A stretch of DNA of 64,000 nucleotides, from NCBI GenBank assembly GCA_963704585.1, contig OY969919.1, forward strand, positions 806,001 to 870,000, read 5' to 3'. A model generated the notes under the pieces. The model did not search any database and was not told the DNA's origin. It saw only the letters and a list, made by a program, of their open reading frames with translations. Every line of letters starts with the position of its first letter. Within the stretch, counting starts at the first letter, position 1. This document shows positions 43,943 to 51,169 of this stretch, one piece after another. The stretch is from Bog-756 sp963704585 (GTDB lineage: Bacteria; Actinomycetota; Acidimicrobiia; Acidimicrobiales; RAAP-2). The translations under genes were made by a program, and so were the position numbers.

Positions 43943-43964
43943 GCGCGCTGCGGGTTCAGCGCGC
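43943..43964. terminator. Hairpin between convergent gerMN and rsfS genes
   Basis: A perfect 8-bp stem (GCGCGCTG / CAGCGCGC) with loop cgggtt lies in the 59-bp convergent gap. No T tract on either side; placement suggests a bidirectional stop. Confidence 0.35.
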
Positions 43965-43966
43965 CC

Positions 43967-44368
43967 TCAGCGCGTCGCGCCCGCCTCCCACTCGATGCGC
44001 GGCGCTCCCGACCAGAGATGCTCGAGGTCGTAGTAGTCCCGCGCCTCGTCGAGGAAGACGTGGACGAGGAAGTCGCCGTAGTCCATGAGGACCCACCGCG
44101 CGTCGTCCATCCCCTCGACGCGATCGGGTGCGAGACCCGACTCCGACTTCAGGCGCCGCTCGACCTCTTCGACCAGGGTGCGCACCTGGCGGTGATTGCG
44201 CCCGCTCGTGATCACGAACGCGTCGGTGAGTCCGAGCAGACGGCCCATCGCGAGCACCACCGTCGACGCGCCCGACTTCTCGTCCGCGACCCGGGCGGCC
44301 AGCAGGCTGGCGTCGGGCACCGGCGGGTCCCGCTCGTCGACGGCGCGGGTGGCACTCGTCGTGATCAC
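43967..44368 (-). CDS. rsfS: Ribosomal silencing factor RsfS
   Basis: 133 residues, DUF143 family. RsfS binds L14 on the 50S subunit and blocks subunit joining during starvation. Conserved segments are VLAMGRLLGLTDAFVITSGRNHRQVRTLVEEVE and MDDARWVLMDYGDFLVHVFLDEARDYYDLEHLW. GTG start overlaps the stop of the small membrane gene upstream (GTGA). Normal length. Confidence 0.95.
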   Translation of the reverse strand: MITTSATRAVDERDPPVPDASLLAARVADEKSGASTVVLAMGRLLGLTDAFVITSGRNHRQVRTLVEEVERRLKSESGLAPDRVEGMDDARWVLMDYGDFLVHVFLDEARDYYDLEHLWSGAPRIEWEAGATR

Positions 44369-44652
44369 CGGCCCGCCCCGGTGGCGGACACAGCCGGAGC
44401 ACCCTGCGGCGACGGCGAGCGGTCGCGGGCAAGTGTCACCACCAGCAGGGTGAGCGCGAGGCAGACCGCCACGAAGACGGCGCAGAGCGCGGCGAGGCGC
44501 CGGCGCTGGTGACGCGCGGCTCGGAGCTCGCGCCGGCCCTGTTCCGCGGACGGTGCCGGAGCAGGGTCGACGGGATCACCGGGAGACGTGCGGTGGAGCC
44601 AGGGGACGGCGGTCGCGGTGGCGGTTCCGGCCGGCGTCGTCCATACACTCAT
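44365..44652 (-). CDS. Small single-pass membrane protein, unknown, between nadD and rsfS
   Basis: 95 residues, ATG 44652 overlapping the nadD stop (ATGA) and ending in an overlap with rsfS (GTGA). The N-terminal half is Thr/Pro/Ala-rich. A basic stretch (RRELRAARHQRRR) then precedes one helix (LAALCAVFVAVCLALTLLVVTLA, about residues 53-75). A short Ser/Pro/Ala-rich tail follows. Positive-inside topology puts the N-terminus in the cytoplasm. I recognise no domain. The double overlap argues strongly that it is a real, co-translated gene. Confidence 0.7.
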   Translation of the reverse strand: MSVWTTPAGTATATAVPWLHRTSPGDPVDPAPAPSAEQGRRELRAARHQRRRLAALCAVFVAVCLALTLLVVTLARDRSPSPQGAPAVSATGAGR

Positions 44653-45245
44653 CTCCCCGTAGCGTACAGACCGCGCCGGGCGATGCAACGGACCACGGCG
44701 TCGGGAAGGAGCCCGTGGACCGGCTCGCCCCCCTCGAGCATCGTGCGGATCTCGGTGCTCGAGACGCCCGACGGCGCTACGGGTACGTCGACCGACCGCC
44801 AGCCCGGCGGTGGCTCGGCCCGCGGCGCGCCCGGACGCCCGACGACCGCCAGGGTGACCAGGGATCGGAGGGCGGCCTCGTCCTTCCAGGTCGGGAGCTC
44901 CGGCACGATGTCCGAGCCCACCACCAGCACGAGGTCCGCGCCGGGCTCGGCCGACAGGAGCTCCCCGACGGTGTCGATCGTGTACGACGGTCCGCCCCGG
45001 TCGATCTCGAGCCTGCAGGGCTCGAGGCCGGGCCACCCCTCCACCGCGGCGACCACCATCGCGTAGCGGTCCTCGGCGGGCGTCACCGGCCGGTCCTGCT
45101 TCTGCCAGGGCTCGTTGGCCACGACGAGCAGCATGCGGTCGAGGTCGAGGGTGTCGCGGACCGCATCGGCCACGGCAAGGTGCGCGCGGTGGATCGGGTC
45201 GAACGTCCCCCCGAAGATCCCGATCCGGGTCGGGCCCGCCGCCAC
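44649..45245 (-). CDS. nadD: Nicotinate-nucleotide adenylyltransferase
   Basis: 198 residues from GTG 45245. It joins nicotinate mononucleotide and ATP to make deamido-NAD. The nucleotidylyltransferase motif is GIFGGTFDPIHRAHLA. VVANEPWQKQD fits the PxxPWK-type loop, and SSTEIRTML is the C-terminal SxTxxR motif. VVGSDIVPELPTWKD is the usual NadD substrate segment. The start lies 2 nt after the upstream oxidoreductase stop, and the stop overlaps the next gene: a tightly coupled cluster. Confidence 0.95.
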   Translation of the reverse strand: MAAGPTRIGIFGGTFDPIHRAHLAVADAVRDTLDLDRMLLVVANEPWQKQDRPVTPAEDRYAMVVAAVEGWPGLEPCRLEIDRGGPSYTIDTVGELLSAEPGADLVLVVGSDIVPELPTWKDEAALRSLVTLAVVGRPGAPRAEPPPGWRSVDVPVAPSGVSSTEIRTMLEGGEPVHGLLPDAVVRCIARRGLYATGR

Positions 45246-45247
45246 GC

Positions 45248-46177
45248 TCAGGTGCCGGCGAGCGCCGCGACGACCGGCGAGAACGCCTCCAGCTCCGCCT
45301 CGTGGACGACGATGTAGGTGAAGCCGTACGCCTCGCGGCGCGCCTGGAGGGTCTCGACGATCTCGTCGGTCGTGCCGATCAGCGCGATCGGCGTGCCCTC
45401 CACGTCCGCGGGATCGACCGACAGCAGCGACGCGAGGCGGGCGATCGCGTCCGCCCTGTCGGGCACGATCTGGACCGCGAAGGTGAGGCACTGCAGCTCG
45501 AGCTCGTCGAAGCGCGGGCCGGCGGCCTCGCGGATCCACGCGATCCGCTGCCGGTAGAAGTCGGCCGTCGTGGTCTCGAGCACCGCGGGGCCGATCGCCC
45601 CGGCGGCGAGGCTCGGGTTGACGCCGACGATGTCGGCCTCCTGCGCCGCGAACGAGAGGACTCGGCGGCCCCCACCCCCGATGATGATCGGTGGATGCGG
45701 CTGCTGGTGGGTGCGGAGCTCGCTGGACGCGCCGGTGATCGTGTAGTGCTTGCCGGCGAGGGTCGCCGAGCCGGTCGACCAGATCGCCTTCATGACCGCG
45801 AGGCTCTCGGCCATGCGGTCGATGCGCACACCCGGCGGGTCCTCCGCGAGCCCTGCCTGCTCGTAGTCGGTGGTCATCCAGCCCGCGCCGAGGCCGAATT
45901 CGACCCGTCCCTCGGACAGCAGGTCGAGCGTCGCGATCTCCTTGGCGAGCACCATCGGATGGCGGTAGTCGTTGCCGAAGACGAGTGACCCGACCCGCAG
46001 CGTCGTGGTGGCCTCGGCCGCGGCGGTCAGCGCGACGAGCGGACCGAACTGGTCGCCGAAGTGGTCGGGGAGAAAGAGCGTCGAGTAGCCGAGCGACTCG
46101 ACTCGGCGGGCGAGGTCGCGCCACGCAGGCCCCGAGGGGGCGTTCGAGAGCTGGACGCCGAACCGGAAGGTCGCCAT
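45248..46177 (-). CDS. LLM-class F420-dependent oxidoreductase
   Basis: 309 residues of the luciferase-like monooxygenase barrel. VQLSNAPSGPAWRDLARRVESLGYSTLFLPDHF opens the barrel. GLGAGWMTTDYEQAG and HPPIIIGGGGRRVLSFAAQEADIVGVN are typical of the actinobacterial F420-using branch (TIGR03621-like). Cofactor F420 rather than FMN is inferred from these motifs. Substrate unknown. It is divergent from the DAHP synthase gene with only 38 bp between starts. Confidence 0.85.
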   Translation of the reverse strand: MATFRFGVQLSNAPSGPAWRDLARRVESLGYSTLFLPDHFGDQFGPLVALTAAAEATTTLRVGSLVFGNDYRHPMVLAKEIATLDLLSEGRVEFGLGAGWMTTDYEQAGLAEDPPGVRIDRMAESLAVMKAIWSTGSATLAGKHYTITGASSELRTHQQPHPPIIIGGGGRRVLSFAAQEADIVGVNPSLAAGAIGPAVLETTTADFYRQRIAWIREAAGPRFDELELQCLTFAVQIVPDRADAIARLASLLSVDPADVEGTPIALIGTTDEIVETLQARREAYGFTYIVVHEAELEAFSPVVAALAGT

Positions 46178-46215
46178 GGCCCGAGCCTAGGGCCCGAGGC
46201 CGTACGCTGGTGCCC

Positions 46216-47574
46216 GTGGCGAGCGCCCCCCGCACCTCCGACTGGACGCCCGACTCGTGGCGCTCGAGGCCCGCCGCGCAGCAGCCGGTGTGGCCGGACG
46301 CCGCGGCGCTCAAGCGCGCCCACACCGAGCTCGCCGGCCTCCCGCCACTGGTCTTCGCCGGCGAGGCGCGCCGCCTCACGACGGCGCTCGGCGAGGCGGC
46401 CGCCGGACGCGCTTTCGTCCTGCAGGCGGGCGACTGCGCGGAGTCGTTCGCCGATTTCAGCGCCGACGCCATCCGCGACAAGCTCAAGGTCGTCCTGCAG
46501 ATGGCCGTGGTGCTGACCTACGGGGCCGGGGTGCCCGTCGTGAAGGTGGGCCGCATCGCCGGGCAGTTCGCCAAGCCGCGCAGCTCGCCGACCGAGGAGG
46601 TCGACGGGGTCGTGCTCGACTCCTTCCGCGGCCACATGGTCAATGACGATCTCCCCGAGCCCGGAGCACGGGTGCCGGACCCGGCCCGCCTGGTGACCGC
46701 CTACCAGCAGTCGGTCTCGACCCTCAACCTGCTGCGCGCGTTCACCAAGGGCGGCTTCGCCGATCTCCGCCAGGTCCACGCGTGGAACCAGGAGTTCGTC
46801 GCGTCCTCCACCGAGGGACAGCAGTTCGAGGCGATCGCCGAGGGAATCGACCGCGCACTTCGTTTCATGGCCGCCTGTGGCATCGACCTCGCGTCGGAGG
46901 ACTCCCTCCACGAGGTCGACTTCTGGACGAGCCACGAGGCGCTCATCCTCGACTACGAGGAAGCGCTCACCCGTCGCGACTCCCTCACCGGCGACTGGTA
47001 CGACTGCTCCGCGCACATGCTCTGGATGGGCGAGCGCACCCGCCAGCCCGACGGGGCGCACTGCGAGTTCCTCTCCGGGATCCACAACCCGGTGGGCACC
47101 AAGATCGGACCCTCGGCCACCGCCGAGGACGTGCTGCGGCTGTGCGAGCGGCTCGATCCCGACCGCGTGGCGGGGCGAGTCACGCTCATCACCCGGTTCG
47201 GCGCGGACCGCGTCGAGTCGCTCCTCCCCCCGCTGCTCGAAGCCGTCCGCGACGAGGGCCGCCCGGTCGTGTGGATCTGCGACCCGATGCACGGCAACAC
47301 CTTCACCGCCGAGGGCGGTCGCAAGACCCGCCGCTTCGACGACATCATCGGCGAGCTCCGCGGCTTCTTCCGTGCGCACCGGGCGGTCGGGACGTGGCCG
47401 GGCGGCGTCCACGTCGAGCTCACCGGCGAGGACGTGACCGAGTGCCTCGGCGGTGTCGAGGAGATCGCCGAGGACCAGCTCCAGGAGCGGTACACGACGA
47501 CCTGTGACCCGCGGCTCAACGGCCGCCAGGCCCTCGATCTGGCGTTCGGGGTCGCGGAGCTGCTCGCCACCTGA
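46216..47574 (+). CDS. aroG: 3-deoxy-7-phosphoheptulonate synthase, class II
   Basis: 452 residues from GTG 46216 (a GTG 6 bases earlier is possible). It condenses PEP and erythrose-4-phosphate, the first shikimate step. Class II signatures: FVLQAGDCAESFADF, KVGRIAGQFAKPRSSP, DSFRGHMVND, and SAHMLWMGERTRQPDGAHCEFLSGIHNPVGTKIGP. Metal ligands sit in GDCAE, CDPMHGNT and the late TGEDVTECLGG segments. Length matches the plant/mycobacterial type. Confidence 0.96.
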   Translation: MASAPRTSDWTPDSWRSRPAAQQPVWPDAAALKRAHTELAGLPPLVFAGEARRLTTALGEAAAGRAFVLQAGDCAESFADFSADAIRDKLKVVLQMAVVLTYGAGVPVVKVGRIAGQFAKPRSSPTEEVDGVVLDSFRGHMVNDDLPEPGARVPDPARLVTAYQQSVSTLNLLRAFTKGGFADLRQVHAWNQEFVASSTEGQQFEAIAEGIDRALRFMAACGIDLASEDSLHEVDFWTSHEALILDYEEALTRRDSLTGDWYDCSAHMLWMGERTRQPDGAHCEFLSGIHNPVGTKIGPSATAEDVLRLCERLDPDRVAGRVTLITRFGADRVESLLPPLLEAVRDEGRPVVWICDPMHGNTFTAEGGRKTRRFDDIIGELRGFFRAHRAVGTWPGGVHVELTGEDVTECLGGVEEIAEDQLQERYTTTCDPRLNGRQALDLAFGVAELLAT

Positions 47575-47718
47575 CCGGACGTGCCCGCCGTTGACCCAAC
47601 GGCCGGCGACCTGCAGAATGCAGGGATCACCGGTCGTGCCCGGCGTGGTCGCACAGCACCACACCGGCGTGACGCGACCGGCCCTCAGCGTTCCGACCTC
47701 CTGGAGGTTCCCCCGCTC

Positions 47719-49359
47719 ATGCTCTTCGTGCCGTCCCGTTCCCGCCGAACCCGTCCGACCCCACGTGGCGGTGGCGCCAGGGGTGCGGTCGCGGCGCTCC
47801 TGGCGGTGCTCCTTGCCGTCGGCGTGCTCCTGACAGGGGCAGCCACGGACGGTGGGCGCGCAAGCGCCGCGCCGGTCGGACACGCGCGGTCGGTGTCCGC
47901 GTACTGGCTGGTGGCCTCCGACGGCGGCATCTTCAGCTTCGGCGGCGCCGGCTTCTACGGCTCGACCGGCGGCCTGCACCTCAACCAGCCGATCGTCGGG
48001 ATGGCGGGGACCGCGGACAGCCAGGGTTACTGGCTCGTCGCGGGCGACGGGGGCATCTTCGCCTTCGGCGACGCCGGCTTCTACGGCTCGACCGGCAACC
48101 TCGTCCTCAACCAGCCCGTCGTCGGGATGACATCGACCCCCGACGGCAAGGGTTACTGGCTCGCCGCAGCCGACGGCGGCATCTTCGCCTTCGGCGACGC
48201 GGGCTTCTACGGCTCCATGGGCGGGATCCGGCTCAACCAGCCCGTCGTCGGGATGGCGGCGTCGCCGGACGGCCGCGGGTACTGGCTCGTCGCGGCCGAC
48301 GGCGGCATCTTCGCCTTCGGTGACGCGGGCTTCTACGGCTCGACCGGCAACCTCGTCCTCAACCAGCCCATCGTCGGGATGACCACGACCCACTCCGGGC
48401 ACGGCTACTGGTTCACCGCTGCGGACGGCGGGGTCTTCGCGTTCGGCGACGCCGGCTTCTACGGCTCGCTCGGGGGCGTGCCGGTCTCGCGCCCGGTGGT
48501 CGCGATCACCGCGACCCCGGACGGTGGCGGCTACTGGTTCACCGACAACAACGGCCTGGTCACCCCGTTCGGCGACGCGACCTACTGGGGCTCCGCGCCC
48601 CAGGTGCTCAACGATCCGATCGTCGGGATGGCCGAGGCGACCGGCAACGGGAACTTCAGCGGCTCGCCGTACCCGTCGGGGACCTACGGCTACGACGTCT
48701 CGAACTTCCAGTGCCCGGGCCAGCAGGGCTACCCACCACAGCCGCACACCATCGGCATCGTGCAGGTCGTCGGCGCGTCATTCGCGTCCACCAACCCCTG
48801 CCTCGCCGGTGAGGCCGCCTGGGCCGGCGGCGGCCTCAACCTCTACGTCTTCCTCACCTACGGCAATGCGGCGAGCTCGGGCGATCCCGCCTGCGGCACC
48901 GCGGCCGACCCGTCGACCTGCAATTACGGCTTCGGCGCGGCGGAGGACGCGTTCGCCAAGGCGCAGGCGGCCGGCGTGAACACCTCGGTCGCCTGGTGGC
49001 TCGACGTGGAGAGCTACACGATCCCCGGTGTCGCCCCGTGGTCGGCGAGCACCGCGTCCAACGCATCGCTCATCCAGGGGGCGATCGCCGGGCTCCACGC
49101 CGAGGGGATCAACAGCGTCGGGATCTATGCGAGCCCCGGGGTGTGGAACGGCATCGTCGGGAGTTACCGCCCGGCCGCCCCGTACTGGGCGGCGTCGTGG
49201 GGCGTGAACCCGGCCACCACTTGCTCGAACGTCGCACAGCAGTTCCCGAACGCCGTCCTCCCGAACGGTCCGGTCCAGATCGTGCAGTACAGCTCGCCGT
49301 CGACCCCGCTGCCGATCGGCCTGCAGGACACCGCGTTCGACAACGACTACGCCTGCTGA
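47719..49359 (+). CDS. Secreted protein: six 42-residue DGGIFAFGDA repeats plus a DUF1906-like glycoside-hydrolase-type domain
   Basis: 546 residues from ATG 47719. A basic leader and a strong Sec helix (AVAALLAVLLAVGVLLTG) end near ASAAP. Five full 42-residue units YW..A.DGGIF.FGDAGFYGS.G....L.QP.VGM.. and one diverged unit occupy about residues 62-311, probably forming a beta-propeller-like fold. The C-terminal 230 residues begin YGYDVSNFQCPG and contain WWLDVESY and SVGIYASPGVWNGIVG. This matches the lysozyme-like TIM barrels of DUF1906/GH25 type, with Asp and Glu (DVE) as likely catalytic acids. A wall-binding or wall-cutting role outside the cell is inferred. Confidence 0.8.
   Translation: MLFVPSRSRRTRPTPRGGGARGAVAALLAVLLAVGVLLTGAATDGGRASAAPVGHARSVSAYWLVASDGGIFSFGGAGFYGSTGGLHLNQPIVGMAGTADSQGYWLVAGDGGIFAFGDAGFYGSTGNLVLNQPVVGMTSTPDGKGYWLAAADGGIFAFGDAGFYGSMGGIRLNQPVVGMAASPDGRGYWLVAADGGIFAFGDAGFYGSTGNLVLNQPIVGMTTTHSGHGYWFTAADGGVFAFGDAGFYGSLGGVPVSRPVVAITATPDGGGYWFTDNNGLVTPFGDATYWGSAPQVLNDPIVGMAEATGNGNFSGSPYPSGTYGYDVSNFQCPGQQGYPPQPHTIGIVQVVGASFASTNPCLAGEAAWAGGGLNLYVFLTYGNAASSGDPACGTAADPSTCNYGFGAAEDAFAKAQAAGVNTSVAWWLDVESYTIPGVAPWSASTASNASLIQGAIAGLHAEGINSVGIYASPGVWNGIVGSYRPAAPYWAASWGVNPATTCSNVAQQFPNAVLPNGPVQIVQYSSPSTPLPIGLQDTAFDNDYAC
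47902..48651 (+). repeat. 126-bp repeats coding the 42-residue units
   Basis: Six units begin at 47902, 48028, 48154, 48280, 48406 and 48532 at exact 126-bp spacing. Units 2 (48028) and 4 (48280) are almost identical in DNA, including a long shared run through the GSTGNLVLNQP coding part. This suggests recent duplication or gene conversion of alternate units. Confidence 0.9.
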
Positions 49360-49410
49360 TCGGGAGCGTGGTCGGCGGTTGCCACGCCCAGCACCGCGTT
49401 CCGGCGGCTC

Positions 49411-49439
49411 TTGACACGTAACCATCTAGTTACATAAAG
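49411..49439 (+). promoter_or_regulatory. Promoter and operator of the arsR-type operon
   Basis: TTGACA (49411-49416) is a consensus -35. At 17 bp lies ATAAAG (49434-49439), a reasonable -10. Between them an inverted repeat GTAAC-N6-GTTAC (49418-49433) would cover the spacer, the expected place for an ArsR-type autorepressor. The GTG start at 49449 falls about where transcription should begin, so the mRNA is probably leaderless. Confidence 0.65.
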
Positions 49440-49448
49440 TGCCCGTGT

Positions 49449-49766
49449 GTGGACGACAACCTCGTGTTCAAGGCGCTCGGCGACCCCACGCGCCGCTTCC
49501 TGCTCGATCTGCTCTTCGAACGTGAAGGTCGCACGTTGACCGATCTCGAATCTCGGGTGGACATGACGCGCATCGGGGTGATGAAGCATCTGCGCCTGCT
49601 CGAAGAGGCCGGGCTCGTCGTCACGCGCCGATCGGGCCGGGAGAAGCTGCATTTCCTCAATCCCGTCCCGATCCGACTGATCCACGACCGGTGGATCGAC
49701 AAGTACACCGAGCACCATGCGTCGGCACTCGCCGACCTGAAGAGCAACCTGGAGGCAGTGACATGA
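49449..49766 (+). CDS. ArsR/SmtB-family winged-helix regulator
   Basis: 105 residues. FKALGDPTRRFLLDLLFEREGRTLTDLESRV is the ArsR opening, and MTRIGVMKHLRLLEEAGLVVTRRSGREKLHFLNP is the recognition helix and wing. No metal-binding Cys pair is seen. It belongs to the subgroup paired with SRPBCC proteins that may sense small organic ligands. The start codon GTG at 49449 has no SD because the mRNA is probably leaderless. The next gene overlaps by 4 bp. Confidence 0.88.
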   Translation: MDDNLVFKALGDPTRRFLLDLLFEREGRTLTDLESRVDMTRIGVMKHLRLLEEAGLVVTRRSGREKLHFLNPVPIRLIHDRWIDKYTEHHASALADLKSNLEAVT

Positions 49767-50278
49767 CCACGGCGACCCAGAACGACACGATCCAGATCTA
49801 CCGGGTGTACATCAAGGCCACGCCCGAAGCCGTCTGGGAGGCGATCACCGAGCCCGAGTGGACGGTGCAGTACGGCTATGCCCCGCTCGTGGAGTACGAG
49901 TTGCGCTCCGGCGGTGCCTTTCGGGCTCACGCAAACGAGGGCATGACGGCGCTCGGCTGCCCGGACGTGATCAGCGACGGAGAGGTGATCGAGGCCGACC
50001 CGCCCCGCAAGCTCGTCCAGACGTGGCGGATGACGATGACGCCCGAGATGGCGTCCGAGGCATTCACCCGACTGACGTATGACATCGAGCCGGTTCGGGG
50101 CGGCGTCACCAAGCTCACGGTCACCCACGACGTGGCGGGTGCACCGATGTGGGCCGCCGTGCTGCGAGGCGAGAGCGAGTCGAGCGGAGCCGGCGGCGGC
50201 TGGAGCGAGATCCTCAGCGGGCTGAAGACGCTGCTCGAGACGGGCCGGCAACTCCCCTTCCAGAGCGGCCCGCAATAG
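49763..50278 (+). CDS. SRPBCC (AHSA1-type) ligand-binding protein
   Basis: 171 residues, ATG 49763 overlapping the arsR-type stop (ATGA). Sequence opens IYRVYIKATPEAVWEAITEPEWTVQYGY, typical of START/Bet v1-like AHSA1 proteins. DGEVIEADPPRKLVQTWRM and a C-terminal helix ILSGLKTLLETG complete the helix-grip fold, a hydrophobic pocket without known catalysis. Paired with the repressor, it probably binds or processes the inducing ligand. The gene ends 75 bp from the convergent phosphatase. Confidence 0.85.
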   Translation: MTTATQNDTIQIYRVYIKATPEAVWEAITEPEWTVQYGYAPLVEYELRSGGAFRAHANEGMTALGCPDVISDGEVIEADPPRKLVQTWRMTMTPEMASEAFTRLTYDIEPVRGGVTKLTVTHDVAGAPMWAAVLRGESESSGAGGGWSEILSGLKTLLETGRQLPFQSGPQ

Positions 50279-50353
50279 AGCACAAGGGATGAAGTCGGGC
50301 GTCGCCGACTGCAGCGCTCACGCACCCACCGACGGCGCGCCGGGCGCGTCCCG

Positions 50354-51169
50354 CTAGGCCCCCCGCACGTCGGGGACCGCGCGGGGCGCCCACCAGCGGG
50401 ACGCACCGTCCGGCATACCGGTCAGGTGTGCGGCGTCGTTGTAGCCGAGCAGGCGCCAGCGGCCCGCGTCGACCTCCCACGTCGTGAGCGACGCGTGCGT
50501 CGTCCGCAGCTTGAGCCGTGCCCCGCTCCGGCCACCCGCGACGGGGACCTTGGCGAGCAGCGAGGCCTCGACGACCCCCGCGTGGCAGGCGACGACCACC
50601 AGCTCGCCGGGGTGACGGGCGGCGATCGCGTCGAGGGCCGCGTCGACACGGTGGACGAACCCGGTCCAGCTCTCGCCTCCCGGGGCGATCGGCCGGTCGG
50701 GGTCGGTGTCCCAGTCGAGCTCCCCGAAGGCCTCGGTGAACTCCTCCCAGGTCAGCCCGTCCGCCTCCCCCGGGTGGAGCTCGCAGAGCCCGCACTCGGC
50801 CACCAGCGCCGGTGCGACGCCTCCGTCGGTGCCCAGGGCGGGGCGGACCAGCTCGGCGGTCTCGACGGCTCGGGGCAGCACGCTCGCGTAGAGCGCGGTC
50901 GCGCCGGCCAGCTCGCCGGAGCCGGCCAACCGGTCGCGGAGGGCCAGCACCTGGCGGCGTCCCAAGGGGGTGAGCCCGTCGCATCCCTTCGGACCCCCGC
51001 AGACGCCGGTCACGTTGCAGACGGCCTCGCCGTGACGGACCAGCACGACGGTCCCCGCCGACGCGGAGTCGGTCCCCATGGTGCGCACGCCCGCCGGGGG
51101 CCCGACAGGCCGGTCGTCGTCGCCGTGCGCCCCCGAGAGCGCGTCGAAGCCGGACGGAAGCGGGCTCAC
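50354..51169 (-). CDS. Histidine phosphatase (phosphoglycerate-mutase-like) family protein
   Basis: 271 residues if GTG 51169 is used, which overlaps the VWA gene stop as GTGA; ATG 51079 gives 241 residues and puts VVLVRHGEA near the N-terminus as usual. The phospho-acceptor is His in RHG. The second catalytic His is in ACHAGVVEASLL. The central acidic region ECGLCELHPGEADGLTWEEF fits this branch. It removes phosphate from an unknown small molecule or protein. Last gene of the proB-proA-moxR-vwa string. Confidence 0.8.
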   Translation of the reverse strand: MSPLPSGFDALSGAHGDDDRPVGPPAGVRTMGTDSASAGTVVLVRHGEAVCNVTGVCGGPKGCDGLTPLGRRQVLALRDRLAGSGELAGATALYASVLPRAVETAELVRPALGTDGGVAPALVAECGLCELHPGEADGLTWEEFTEAFGELDWDTDPDRPIAPGGESWTGFVHRVDAALDAIAARHPGELVVVACHAGVVEASLLAKVPVAGGRSGARLKLRTTHASLTTWEVDAGRWRLLGYNDAAHLTGMPDGASRWWAPRAVPDVRGA

